Assembly: GCA_008360975.2 (NCBI GenBank)
Contig: CM039196.1
Coordinates: forward strand, 1 to 64,000
Length of the DNA: 64,000 nt
Direction: 5' to 3'
From: Lichenostomus cassidix
Taxonomy: Eukaryota; Chordata; Aves; Passeriformes; Meliphagidae
Shown piece after piece: positions 1-11,371 of this stretch. The notes under the pieces were generated by a model. The model did no database searches and had not been told where the DNA came from. It saw nothing but the letters and a program-made list of their open reading frames with translations. Each line of letters begins with the position of its first letter. Positions within the stretch are counted from its first letter, which is position 1. A program made the translations under genes and the position numbers.

Positions 1-530
1 GCCACAAAAAAAACCACAAGTTATTTTAAAAACATTTTCTCCAAACCTTACTCCAAAAAAAATTCATCACCCAGCAAAAACTACATACTAAACAAAAATC
101 AAAATAAACTCTATTCCCATTTTTTCCATTCTTCTTCTTTTTCCTCATTTAAACCCCTTCTCTTCAATCTACTTTACCACCCAAACACCCAAAAAACCCA
201 AAAAACAACAAAACTCTCCAAAAAAACTCCACCCGGCCCCGGGTGGGGAACAAAAAAAAAAAAAAAACTATGTCTAAAAAAACCACTTTTTAATCAAATT
301 AAATAACTACCTTTCACCTTATTTTTTTCCCTTCCCCTGTGCCTTATAAAACACTCTGCGTAATTTTATTAAATAAATAATTTTTTCCTCACTTCCATCT
401 AAAAAATTCTATTAAAAAAAAAAAAAAATCAAAACCCTTCACTCTCAAAAAAAAAAAAAGTCGTATCATTAACCCAAAACACATTTATTGCCTGACCCCT
501 CCCTACCCTTTTTTTCTTGTTGCAGGACAC
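1..530. other. G-depleted, A/C/T-rich tract with a GC hairpin
   Basis: No gene is visible. The + strand is almost free of G: I count about 19 G in the first 480 bases, and seven of those sit in one short GC-rich hairpin at about 231-248, where CCACCCGG is followed by CCGGGTGG. C, A and T are all common, so this is a strand-specific skew and not simply AT-richness. Several homopolymer A runs occur (251-267, 414-428, 447-459). Base composition becomes ordinary from about 530 onward. Confidence 0.7.
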
Positions 531-2940
531 TACATTAATACCTGCAAAAAGAAAAAAAATGTACAAAGCCTTCCACATTGGGTAAATTCATATCATTTCT
601 TTCTCTTCTTTAGCAAGTCAAACCACCTGCTTCTACAGCACTTCTGAACTCCATTCTGACTCTTGGCAAGAAATTCTTACAGGCCTGACATTGTGGCTAC
701 AGCTCTGTGATGATCCACATGAAAGGTGGGTGCTTTCTTCAATTATCCTTTCTTCAATGCAACACTTCCTTTTTACTATCTATCTAGGTCATCTCCTTCA
801 TTTTCATAACTATATTCGGAAGGCACTGTGTACTGGGCATTGGCTATAAATGTCCACCCAGAAAGGTAGACAACAGCTTTGCTGCAAGGCAGATAATCTT
901 TTCAATATTCCTGCAAGAGCTGGCTTGCCTGCATTTGGTAATTATGGAACATGCTTCAGCTACTCCAGCAACAACACGTGAACAATTACTTCTTACTGAT
1001 AGTGAGGCTCAAAAACGACACTTCTGAAGCAACAATGCACTGCAGGCACCTGGACACATGTCCTTCCCTAAGGAAAAAAACTCAAAGTTCTTTCCCTCTT
1101 CCCTGGCTTGCTGGTACCAAGCACAGAAAACTGCACCTGAGGGAAGCTTGGAAGCCTGTATCCTCTGACATTTTGCACTTGGTTAGAGCTTTTTATTCAT
1201 ACCTCTGCATACTTCTGAAAATTACAGTTCCTCTTTTACAACATAGCCAATGTCCACACTTACCTAGAAAGAGGCACTGGGATTTGTTTTCTGTAAATTC
1301 ATTCAGGAAACTCCTTGTTCTTTCTCTCTCTCATTCATGGCCATAGTTTCCCAAAGAATATTTAGCAGGGCCTTTTTGCTTTGATACCCTCTATTTCATT
1401 TCCATTTCATTCTCTAAATTCTTTACATCCTGAAACTTTTTCTAGTACGTGGAAGAGCACAATCATAAATGGACAACAGAAAAATTGTAGAACTTCCCTA
1501 GCTCAAGATGTTGTTTTTCACTCTTTATCTATTTGCTCTTCCCATCTCATAGCTGCTCTTTTCCATGCACCTTTAAGGGCCTGCAATTCTCGCTGCTGCA
1601 GAAGGACTTGTGAACTGCTGCTTCCCTACCTTGCTCATCAGAGCACGGAATCCAGTCGGAAGGTGCCGGTCCGTCGGTGCGCAAACCACCAGGTATGGCT
1701 AGAAAGAGTAGAAAAAATTCATGAAATACTTTCCCTTGGAGAACAGTTCCCATGCTTTGCAAATCTGGGTTCATACATAGAAATATTGGCACATCAAGTC
1801 TGTATCAATTTCAATACAGAACAGCATCGCTTTAACTCTCGAAAACTGTAGGGTTTGGATGATGTTGCTACCACTTCCTACATTACAAATGTGGCTATGC
1901 GGATCTCAAAACTGGTACACATGTCTCCAAATATTTTATCTAATACTGGACAGTACATAAGGTGCTTAGCCTTATACCTGCACATGCTTATTACCTGTGT
2001 GTGAACTGCATACCACGTGCATAGCCTGCAGAAATACACTTCAGGATTAATTCTGATTCGTAAGGCTCCGTTACATGAGCCTTACAGAACTGCACCTCAT
2101 CAATTATCCATGTACAGAAATTTGGCTTTCAAATGGCCTAAGAGAAAAAAAAATAGTTTTGCTAACTCTTTCAATGCCATGTTAAAGGAATAACATATCT
2201 CATGTTGCTGAGGAAACAATAACTGCAATAACCATCCTCCCCTGTTCCCTGTATGACACACTGAAATATGGTTCAGAAGGTTTACTTCAACCACTGTAGG
2301 AAATGCCACACAGCTCACATGGTGGCCGATTCTCAGCCTCTGTTCCACTCACTGTACCATTCGGCCAGATCAGAGAGAAGCAAGTAAAAAAAAAAGTAAA
2401 AAAAGTTTAAAAAATATTATCCCAAAGGGAACATTTGCAGGTGGTGGTTGTACAATTGTTCCATCTGAACATGTGGGCAGCCCAGGCCACGCTTCTGATA
2501 GAACTGTTTGGTGTGGATGAACTCATGTCACTGTGACCAAAACATATGAGCAATACTTTGCTTCCCTTTATGCAATTAACACCTCTCTGGTCACCACAGT
2601 TCTGGTATTAGGTTAGCCTGAGATGCTGCAGTCTGACAGGGATCCTTCTCAAAACCTAGGGAGAAAACTCAGGTTTATATGTCAGCACCTTCACTGATGA
2701 CTTCTTTAGAATTCAGTGGCAAGACGTCATTCATCTATTTTTCTTATTTGCCACGTAAGCCACACAAGATATTTATTCTTTGAAATAGGACTCTGACATC
2801 TCTTCCCTGAAAAGGTTTTCATCATTGCTCATAAGTGTGATCTCCCTCCCTCTTCCTGCTGATCAAACCTGGCTCAAACCACTGCCTCTTTTCAACAGCT
2901 AGCACACACTGGGCACAACACACCCAGGAGTCCAAGGCCA
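531..2940. other. Non-coding AT-rich stretch with duplicated block A, copy 1
   Basis: No recognisable gene. The part at about 1360-1920 is homologous, in the same orientation, to about 4980-5500. Shared landmarks include the segment reading CTCTTCCCATCTCATA against CTCTTCCCATTTCACA, and the following run around GGGCCTGCAATT against GGACTGCAATT. The open frames here are short, start at arbitrary Met codons and match no protein family I know. Confidence 0.5.
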
Positions 2941-2949
2941 GCCTCAGGC

Positions 2950-4320
2950 CGACCTCCTAGCAGCTTCTGTCTGGCACAAATCCTGACATTTGCACAGCTT
3001 TACAATACAAAATCCCACATTTCCCCATGGGAACCTGGGGGCAACAATGGCTCTTTTCCATGGGAATGGCACATCACCACTCTCGTGTAAGATAGGCAGT
3101 TTGGAGGAATCCAAGTGCACACAGACCTCTGCTTCTTTACACCTTTCATCTGACAGGATTCCTGCAGCATGCACACTTTTCAGGTACAATACCACATTTG
3201 GAACCTGGCTGCAAACGGTGCCTCTTTTACACACGTAACAAACTTTTCCACCCTTCTGACCTGCACACCGTGGCAAATGCCTCCTCACATCGTAAAAACC
3301 ATCTGACAACACTTCATAACGAGCCTCAAGATACACTATATCGCCTCTGTGTTACCTCACTCCACTCAGTCAGGTTTTCTGGGAAAAAAAAAGGACTGTT
3401 TGAACCTTTTACAAACCTGCTGTGGGACTAAGAACACCAAGCTATACTGATAGCAATCATAACAATCCATTCTTTACATTCATTTCAATTATTCACTACC
3501 CACAACAACACCTGTAACTCCTGCTTCAGGACACCACATCTATAGAAATACTGCACTACTGATATTAAAGGAAGCGAGGACAATAACCACATCAAATCTC
3601 TTCTTCCCCCACAGCAATGACCGTGGCCACATCTCCTTTGCTCTACCTCGAGGACACGCTCTGGGGAGTACCTGACAGCATAAGAGCTCTCAAGAATCTT
3701 CACCACTGTCAAGACAGCCACTTGACCCCAATGAATGCAGGATCTCCTGCAAGGACTGATGCTGCCACCACTGCAGCTTCTCTGCTTCCACACGGGGAAC
3801 CCGGCAGAGCATGGCCACAACACCCTCTGCAAGCTGCAGCTGGCCACAGCAGGGCAGGGTGGAGAGGGAGGCAGCAGCACTTTGGGGAGGCGGCAAAGAA
3901 AAGCCAGGAAGAACGACCTCTGAGCCAGGACGAGGCCAAGGCCCGTGGTGGCAATGACAGCAGCAGTGGAACTCCCCAGCAGCAGTGGAACTCCCCAGGT
4001 AACGGGTGGCAGCAGATGCACCCACGATAATCAAAGCGCTCCGGCTAACTGACCTGGCGCCGGGTCACCCACGACCGTACCTCCAAACTGACCCACTGTC
4101 ACCACACCCTGCTGTCTAACTGCCCCAGCACCAGATCACCCACGGCCATACCTCCAAACTGACCGACTGTCACCACACCCTGCTGTGTTTGGCAGCCTGG
4201 TGCTTTTTTCCGTATCTAGAATGTGAAATTTCCAGACAAGGAGGTTGCTTTTTCAAAATTCTACATGTGAGGACGCTCCAGTGCTTTTCCTCAACATGAA
4301 AATTATGGCTTTTGGATTTT
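2950..4320. repeat. Low-copy duplicated block B, copy 1
   Basis: This segment is alignable in the same orientation to about 14893-16290, on the other side of the U2-like locus. Anchors include TTCAATTATTCACTACCCAC, CAGGACACCACATCT and CAATGACCGTGGCCACATCT, separated by diverged sequence with indels. Inside it, a sub-repeat containing ATCCCACATTT and CTGGCTG occurs twice about 180 bp apart. The two copies do not preserve a shared reading frame, so I treat this as a non-coding segmental duplication. An unrecognised repeat family is the main alternative. Confidence 0.7.
4043..4186. repeat. Tandem duplication of about 72 bp
   Basis: Two adjacent copies of about 72 bp are visible. Each contains TACCTCCAAACTGACC and ends CTGTCACCACACCCTGCTGT. 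They lie within duplicated block B. A separate 21-bp direct duplication (AGCAGCAGTGGAACTCCCC) lies just upstream at about 3959-4000. Confidence 0.8.
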
Positions 4321-4979
4321 CTTTATGCCCCTGACAATCTGCACACTTTTGGATTCTGGCTGCATCGGTCTGTGCGCTCTATGAAAAACATTCTACTGTT
4401 TGGACCTTCCGAGAAACGGAAATCTTCCACTATTTATGAAGCGATACAACGAAACCTTTTCTCAAAACTGTTTTCTTATTCCCACCCCCTAAACTTTTAT
4501 ATACTTACACTCATCTATTTACATTATATCTATTTGCACTTATTATAGAGAAAATACTTACAAATCCATTGACACTTACAGAACCTCTCCTAAGACACAA
4601 GCCACATATTTACAATGTTCAACTTGTATATTTTGACAATTCAATATCACGTCAGACTTCTACACTCTAACCTTACACATCTACTCATATCAAACCTCTC
4701 TTTACATTAATATCTAATATCTGATTAGACTTTGTACAGAACAGCTAATAGATCTATTTATTCTTTTTTTACATTTTGTCCTATATATCATCCTGCCTTA
4801 TAAGTTAAGCTCTTTAATTGGTTCATTTATATACACAACACTTGTGTTTGCACTTTAAAATCTTCTATCTGCTTTGGCCTTGCATGGACAAGCTTATGCA
4901 GGACACACATTACTCTTTCTCTCTCTGCCTCATCTGCATGCTGCCCCAAGGAAGATTTTACAATAGCATTTTCCTTTCC

Positions 4980-5500
4980 TTACCTACACTTTAGCTCCAT
5001 TTCATACCCTCCGTTATTCAAATCCTAATACTTTTCTTACTGCCTACAAGATCACTGTCATAAAGGAACAGCAGAAAAATGACAACACCTCCCTAGCTCA
5101 ACATTTCTTTTTCCTCTTTTCCTAATTGCTCTTCCCATTTCACATGTTGCCTTTTTAATGCATGTTTAAAGGACTGCAATTACCACTGCTCCAGAAGAAT
5201 TTGGGAAGTGCTGCTTCTCCCTCTGGCTCACCGTGGAACAAAATCCAGACGCGAGATGCCGCTCTGTAGCTGTAGAAAACCTCCGGGTATTCATACAAAC
5301 AATACACTAAATAAATGAAATTCTATGCCTTCAAAGAAATTCCCCATGTCTGTAAAATCTAACAAAATACATTAAAAAACTCTCCTGATCAAGTATGTAT
5401 CCATTTCAATGCTGAACAGACACACTTTGAACTTTTAAAAACTTCTGGCTTTGGTGCTACCCCTTCTTACATTACAAAAATTGCAAATTCTGACCTCAAA
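4980..5500. repeat. Duplicated block A, copy 2
   Basis: Homologous to about 1360-1920 in the same orientation, about 3.6 kb away. This suggests an old tandem duplication in which blocks A and B were parts of a longer unit. No coding function is apparent. Confidence 0.55.
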
Positions 5501-7430
5501 TCTGGGTTCTGGGGGATCACAGGCAACTATACCACGGCTGTCACCAGCCCAGATCCTACCTAGGCCCGTATGGGATATAGGTTCACCTTGGGGTTAGACA
5601 CAGCTGCCCTGGCAAAAATTCCTCCTGCAGGCACAAGATTACATGGCAGATGTTCTTAGGCACACTCTGAAAGCGGTGGGTTTGGATGGGACTCTGGGAT
5701 GTAGACGGCTGCATCACCAACTGCCCTCAATACCTCTCACTCATCCTTCCTTTCAGCTAACGGGCCACGGCCCCCCACCCGCTCCACAGCCCCCTACAGC
5801 CCTGTGGTGCCAAGTGCTGCCCTGGACAACACGACACCTGTCAGCTCTGGAGCCCAAATCCTGGTTTTGTAAGCCTGTGGTGGGACTCGGCAATAGGGAC
5901 TGGGGGCTGCACCTCTCCTGGGGTGACCTTCGGCTCCACTAACCTTGTGTGCTAACAATTCACATGGTAGCCAGGACTCTGCCCGTGGCCCATGGGTTCA
6001 CCCCCCATCCCGGTTAGGGCTCACTGCTCCATACCCCACCTGTCCTGGACATGCTCTCACTCCCCCAGCAGAGGCACTACCCTGGGGCTCTGCACCCTGT
6101 ACACATTTACCTGTATCTCTCTGACATCCCCTCCTATGCCACCGCCAGCAACCCGCCTTGGGACGGGGCTCTGTCTCCCACACCCTTCTCCCTTCTGCTG
6201 CTCCCCATGCCTCTCCCACAAATGTTTACTAATGCATTCTATTGCTGATCAAACAGAGAAATAATTAACACATTCACACTTTTCATTGGGAGTTTATTTA
6301 TTAAAGGAATCATGGGGAGTAATAAGCTAAAATAAATTGCATCAGCCTGCGCTTACCACGCAGCTTTTCCTTGCTTCATAAGGTGACGCTGAACTCTCTC
6401 AGCAGGACTAAAAAATCCAGCTCTCCAGTTTAATAAAAGCCACCTTAGACCCACTGGGCCCAAAACCGTAACAAATGGCACACTTCTTTTAGAGAGCTCT
6501 GCAACTACTCACGTTGGATACTGCTTTGGGGACTGCAACAATGACAGTCTTGCCATCCTGGCAAGCTCTGGCTCTGAACAGCCTGCTGCTGGCAGCTCCT
6601 GCAGCCAAAATTTATCCAGGCCGGTGATGATTGGCATCTTCAGCACCACCTTCATGCCACCCTAGGCAGCTGAACCGGGACACCCAGGACATTCCAGGCA
6701 GAGGTCCCTGCAGAACCATAAAAATCATTCAGTGCTTTGCAAAGCAAAGCTCAGAGGGATACAAGGCATTTTTCAGGAAAACCAACCAAAAACCCAGAAA
6801 TTTTAGTGACCGAAGAACACACTTTTTGGAATGCAACTGCAGCCCGGCTCGTACCGAACGCTACACCTATCCACACTTTTAAGGGTGTGGAAAATGCCTT
6901 CAAAAACAGCTTATCCCATGACCACCTCCCACTGACAGGATCCTTGGGGCAACTCTTATATTTTTGCATGTTCAACTGACAATAGGAAAACAGGACAGGT
7001 GTTTGGGATTTCTCTGAGCACAGTCTAGCAGCTCACAATACCCTTTGGGCTTTTACTTTGGTATTTTTATAACCTGGGGTTTCAATTATTTTCTGACCTG
7101 TGCTTGTCATGGGCCTGCAGCATCCTAGTCCAGCCTCTTGGCTTCATTTGCCTTCTTCCACCGCATTTATCCTAGCATGGAAACTGCTAAAAAGCACAAA
7201 ACAATGACACACGCTTCACACTTCAAACGCAAATAAATTACAATTACGAAAAATCTCGCTGCCACTTTTCTAAACTATTCATCACAGACCTTAGAAAAAG
7301 CAAAGGTGATCTGTCCCTGACAGGACCCCGCTGGGACACTGTGGTGGTTTTGATTGGCCCAAAACATCAGCGAAGTGTTTTTAACATCTAAGAGAAATTT
7401 GAGCCCCTCAGAAGCTGTTCTAGTAGGCCT
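5501..7430. other. Intergenic stretch, no feature recognised
   Basis: Short open frames only, none with recognisable domains, and no convincing splice-bounded exon. Base composition becomes more balanced than in the preceding AT-rich part. Confidence 0.4.
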
Positions 7431-7439
7431 AGGGAGGTG

Positions 7440-8640
7440 TCTGAGGGGTGGGGTGTAGCACAAAAATGGCTCCTGTGTGTCCGGAGTGCAAGTTCTGGAA
7501 GTTTTTACATCAAGTCCAGCAGAGCCAATCTCTGATGGCTCTGAAAGTAATAGACATGCTGCCGGCCAAGTTTGGGCCAATTAAAGGTGCTAGTTACGCC
7601 TCTGTGAAAACATATTTAAAAAAAAGTCAAAACAAAGCAGGCGCGCACTTCTTTCACTTTGTAGTTGGAGGAGGAGGAGGTGCAGGTGAAAATATGTGAG
7701 GGAGAACAGCATAGAAAGTGCCAAAGTCAGTGAAGAAGGGGGGAGAAAGAAGTGCTCCAGTGCTTCCGGCACCAGAGCTGAAACTTTCTGCTAGCCGTAA
7801 TAGAAACTATGGGGGAGTCAGAAATTCCTCCTGCAACCCATGAAATCTGTAAAGATGCAAAAATACACCCACAGCTCTCTCCAGAGGAGGAGGTAGATGC
7901 CTAAAAAAGACTGTAAACCAGTGGGAGTCTCATCTAAGAGTTAAAACTGCAAAAGGCCTTAACTGAGAGAGATAAGCCTTGCTCCTGGCATAGAAGCAGC
8001 CTAACCTCAGCTCGGGAGAGTCTGCACAGCACCTTATAGACAAAAAACTCATGTTACAACAAAAATTCGGGCGGGATGTTGCTCATGAGATTGGACGCAC
8101 ACCAAAGAAGTTCCTAGAGGACTGTCTCTCGTGAGAAGGACCCCTGGCTAAGTAGAAAACCTCTTTTCCTGATTAAACTAACCAGAAGACCCCTCAACCT
8201 GCCCCCTGTCTGTGTTGCTAGTTTGCAAAGAGAGAAAAAAGGGGGGGGGGTGAGTGCAGAGACTGCTTCTTAAGAGGGTAGGGGTGAGAGCAGAAAACTG
8301 TCTGAAGAGAGAGAAAAACAAGCAGAGATAAAGAGTATTTATAGTAGAAAAATTGTAGTAATGAGTAAATTTGAAAATCTGCTCTGTAAACTGAAAAGAG
8401 ACCCCACACCCTGCCCCCCCCCCCACCTGGCTCGTGGATTGTAGAGGAGGAAAGGGGGTGAATACTGTAAGTTCGTAAGAGGGAGGGAGGGGTGTGAACA
8501 AAATAATGTATAAAAATATATTTTTACCTTACATCTATCCTCCAATTCTGTTAAGTAATTAAACACTTTTTGCAACTTTAAGCTTAAAGCCTGTTTACCC
8601 TTTTTCGTGCGTCCTCCTGGCAAGGGTCCTGTCTCAAACC
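7440..8640. mobile_element. Probable degraded transposable-element remnant
   Basis: The layout recalls avian interspersed LTR-type repeats: a purine-rich run GAGGAGGAGGAGGTGCAGG near 7670, AAGTGCTCCAGTGCTTCCGG near 7750, a long purine-rich stretch with C/G homopolymers (8247-8257, 8412-8424), then an A/T-rich end near 8500-8590. No open frame or terminal repeats could be delimited. The assignment rests on general resemblance from memory and would need a repeat-library match. Confidence 0.25.
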
Positions 8641-8783
8641 CACAACAGACACCCGAGCAGGCTCAGCGGGGCGCGGGAAGGCAGGCGGCTTTGGGGACGA
8701 TTCACAGACACGCTGCCGCTGCCCGCAGGGACACAACCCGCACCGGCAGCTGCGGCTCCGCTCCCGCCCGCCCCCGCGGCCGC

Positions 8784-9223
8784 AATGCCTCCCCCGGCGC
8801 CTCCCCCGGCGCCTCCCCCGGCGCCTCCCCCGGCGCCTCCCCCGGCGCCTCCCCCGGCGCCTCCCCCGGCGCCTCCCCCGGCGCCTCCCCCGGCGCCTCC
8901 CCCGGCGCCTCCCCCCGCGCCTCCCCCGGCGCCTCCCCCGGCGCCTCCCCCGGCGCCTCCCCCGGCGCCTCCCCCGGCGCCTCCCCCGGCGCCTCCCCCG
9001 GCGCCTCCCCCGGCGCCTCCCCCGGCGCCTCCCCCGGCGCCTCCCCCGGCGCCTCCCCCGGCGCCTCCACCGGCGCCTCCCCCGGCGCCTCCCCCGGCGC
9101 CTCCCCCGGCGCCTCCCCCGGCGCCTCCCCCGGCGCCTCCCCCGGCGCCTCCCCCGGCGCCTCCCCCGGCGCCTCCCCCGGCGCCTCCCCCGGCGCCTCC
9201 CCCGGCGCCTCCCCCGGCGCCCC
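8784..9223. repeat. 12-bp GC-rich minisatellite, unit GGCGCCTCCCCC
   Basis: About 36 tandem copies of GGCGCCTCCCCC, almost perfectly homogeneous. I see two single-base variants: C for G near 8915, and CCTCCACC near 9065. The array ends about 255 bases upstream of U2-like copy 1. Because the unit is 12 bases and lacks stop codons, long open frames of Pro/Ala, Ala-Ser-Pro-Gly, Arg/Gly and Gly-Glu-Ala-Pro appear on both strands; these are artefacts. The minus strand has regular G5 runs separated by seven bases, so it fits the usual G-quadruplex pattern. Confidence 0.95.
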
Positions 9224-9479
9224 CTCTTTGCCGGGGCGGAACCCGAATGCGGACGGGAGGGAGAGCCAGGGGTGGGGCTGTGCGGATTCAACAGTCACAG
9301 CACAAACGGGCTGCTCGGAAGGGTGGCTGTGAGATTTGCGGGCTTCCAGGGCTCTGTGCTTGTGAGGCGCGGGCAGGGGAGCGCGGAATGCAGCGTGGGA
9401 GGAGCTCGGGAACAACGCGAGGGCGGTGGGCGAGTCAGGGGCGAGAGCGGCTGGGGACCGCCTTTGGAATTCCCTGTGT

Positions 9480-9666
9480 ATCGTTCCTCGCCTTTTTGGC
9501 TAAGATCAAGTGTAGTATCTATTCTTATCAGTTCAATATCTGATACGTCCTCGATGGGAGGACTTTATATTACAGGATTTTTGGGCTCGGGACTTGGATC
9601 CGGAGCTTGCTCCCTCCGCTCCGCGCGTGGTTCGGGTATTGCGGTGCCTCCGGGAACGGTGCACCC
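9480..9666 (+). ncRNA. U2 snRNA-like gene, copy 1 (best preserved)
   Basis: The 187-base segment aligns end to end with vertebrate U2 snRNA, the spliceosomal RNA that pairs with the intron branch site. It keeps ATCG at the 5' end, TTGGCTAAGATCAAGTGTAG, the branch-recognition GTAGTA (9512-9517), the stem IIa sequences TATCAG and CTGATA, the stem IIb arms GTCCTC and GAGGAC, an intact Sm site ATTTTTGG (9577-9584), the stem III tip GGAGCTTGCTCC, and a stem IV ending GGAACGGTGCACC. Differences from canonical U2, as I recall it, include weakened stem I pairing (TCGCC where GGCC pairs), loop IIb GATGG instead of TATCC, and many changes in stems III and IV. It could be a functional variant U2 or a young pseudogene. 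No clear proximal promoter element is visible upstream. Confidence 0.85.
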
Positions 9667-9684
9667 CGCCGGGGACCTCTGCTC

Positions 9685-9697
9685 GGTTAAAAACACA
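9685..9697 (+). terminator. Possible snRNA 3' box of copy 1
   Basis: GGTTAAAAACACA begins 19 bases after the RNA end. It resembles the vertebrate snRNA 3'-end formation signal (GTTT, short gap, AAA, then AGA) recognised by the Integrator complex, but lacks the final AGA. Copies 2 and 3 have an equivalent element at almost the same distance. Confidence 0.5.
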
Positions 9698-10440
9698 TTT
9701 AAACCCGAGTAAACGTGATTATCCGCAGTTAAGGGTAAACCGCAGCTCTCCGGACCCCTGAGAAGCTGCCAAAGCTCGGGCGGCTGTGATTCTCTCCTCC
9801 CTGCCCCTCGCAGGGTGCCGCGAAATGGCGGCGCTTCCCCCGTGCTTTTGCGTGCTATTTGGGTTAAACTCCGGGATCTCGCCGCTTTCTGAGGGGGTTT
9901 CCGATTTATATCAGGGTAATAGAGGACATTAATGTCATTTAAATGAATCTGGGAGGGGATTTGGGGCAGTTTTGTCACATAAACACGTGAAGGAGGTGAG
10001 CAGCGGGGCGGGGGAGCCGCACGGCTTTCTTTTTGCAGCTCTTTGACCGCGGATGTTTCTACGATGCAAATAAAAATCTCAATTCTTTTTAAAAACACCG
10101 ATTTTGTTTATTTGTAAAGTAAAAAAGGCGCAGAGCTTCATCACAGCCGCTTCGGCAGCGGCTGGGAGGTCCTGGGGTGACCTAGGAGATCCCGGGAGTC
10201 CCCAAAGCCGGAAAATTCCCTAAAGCCCCTCCCGACCTTCCCCGGTTTCCTCAGCAATTTTGGGGGCGATGTGACAATTTTGGGGGATTTTCGGGCATTC
10301 CCCGCGTCCTGCCCGGGATTTTCCTCCTCCCCTGCTCTTACCGCAGTCCCGAGGGTCCCTCTGCTGCCCCCGAAAAGCCTCAAAAAGGGGCAAGAAATCC
10401 CCGATGCCCGCTGTCCCGAACCCGCCCGGCAGAGCGGCGT
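9698..10440. repeat. snRNA spacer, copy 1 of a tandem duplication
   Basis: No gene is called. The spacer is homologous to 11592-12377 downstream of copy 2, so the duplicated unit includes the RNA gene, this spacer and the following octamer array. Shared landmarks are GGTGCCGCGA, a GATGCAAATAAA element (10063-10074), CCTAGGAGATCCCGGGAGTC and CAATTTTGGGGGATTTTCGG. The octamer at 10064-10071 overlaps AATAAA in both copies. Splice-acceptor-like pyrimidine tracts are present but no coding exon. Confidence 0.8.
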
Positions 10441-11152
10441 TGGCCCGAGCCGCGCCTCATGAGGGAATATGGAAATTAGAAGGGCATGGGCGGGGTTTGG
10501 GGGGCAGGAGTGGTTATGCAAATGAGAGAACGCCGGGAGGGAGTGGCTTCATGGGAGAAAGGGGCGGGGTTATGCTAAATAGATGCCCGCATGCACGAAC
10601 GGCATCTTGGGAGAAATGGGCGGGCTTATGCTAATTTAGATTACCTCATGCCCGAGGTGCATCCTGGGAGAAATGGGCGGGGTTATGCAAATCGGCATGA
10701 CCTCATGCCCGAGGTGCATCCTGGGAGAAATAGGCGGGGTTATGCAAATCGGCATGACCTCATGCCCGAGGTGCATCCTGGGAGAAATGGGCGGGGTTAT
10801 GCAAATCGGCATGACCTCATGCCCGAGGTGCATCCTGGGAGAAATGGGCGGGGTTATGCAAATCGGCATGACCTCATGCCCGAGGTGCATCCTGGGAGAA
10901 ATAGGCGGGGTTATGCAAATCGGCATGACCTCATGCCCGAATGGCATCCTGGGAGAAATGGGCGGGGTTATGCAAATCGGCATGACCTCATGCCCGAATG
11001 GCATCCTGGGAGAAATGGGCGGGGTTATGCAAATCGGCATGACCTCATGCCCGAGGTGCATCCTGGGAGAAATGGGCGGGGTTATGCAAATCGGCATGAC
11101 CTCATGCCCGAAGTGCATCCTGGGAGAAATAGGCGGGGCTATGCAAATCTAA
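10440..11152 (+). repeat. Tandem 57-bp snRNA-enhancer-like array 1
   Basis: About 12 units with a 56-57 bp period. The nine rightmost are near-identical, with perfect octamers ATGCAAAT at 10685 and every 57 bases to 11141. Leftward units decay: a perfect octamer at 10516, then ATGCTAAAT at 10572 and ATGCTAATT at 10628. Each unit contains GGGCGGGG (GC box), the octamer, the near-palindrome GGCATGACCTCATGCC, and TGCATCCTGGGAGAAAT, whose reverse complement matches the ZNF143/Staf SPH core CCCAGNATGC. The unit is 3 x 57/3 bases with no stop codon in several frames, so the long open frames across it are artefacts. The last octamer lies about 230 bases upstream of U2-like copy 2, the usual DSE distance. 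Confidence 0.93.
11126..11148 (+). promoter_or_regulatory. Terminal DSE-like unit of U2-like copy 2
   Basis: The last array unit ends with a GC box (AGGCGGGGC) and a perfect octamer at 11141-11148, about -231 to -224 relative to the copy 2 start. Vertebrate snRNA genes carry their DSE (octamer for Oct-1, GC box for Sp1, SPH for ZNF143) at about this distance. Position and content together support the DSE assignment. Confidence 0.7.
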
Positions 11153-11310
11153 GAACTCGCCGGCGAACGGCACCACGGGAAATTGAGTCGCGGTCACGAA
11201 TTTTTGGGGGATTTAAGGTTTAGCGCCCCAGCAGCGCGGGCGGAAAGGGGGGCAGGCGAGCGGGAAAGGGCCCGGGAAGAGCTGCGAAAGAGCTGGAGCG
11301 CGAAGAAATG

Positions 11311-11334
11311 GTCGCCGTGACTTGTGTGTGTGGA
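11311..11334 (+). promoter_or_regulatory. Proximal sequence element (PSE) of U2-like copy 2
   Basis: GCCGTGACTTGTGTGTGTGG lies at about -58 to -39 from the copy 2 start. It closely resembles the vertebrate U2 PSE as I remember it (CACCG, GACTTGAATGTGGAT). The PSE binds SNAPc to direct RNA polymerase II snRNA initiation. Position and sequence agree; the comparison is from memory. Confidence 0.65.
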
Positions 11335-11371
11335 TAGCGGGGTCCCGCCGGGAGCGCGGGAGGTGACCGGC

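Noticed and set aside
3617..4030. 137-codon + strand frame starting MTVATS
   Set aside because: The homologous copy at 15.57 kb does not keep the frame, and no family is recognisable.
8584..9543. Arg/Gly, Pro/Ala and Gly-Glu-Ala-Pro repeat proteins
   Set aside because: Translation of a 12-bp minisatellite in different frames; no start context or splice structure supports a gene.
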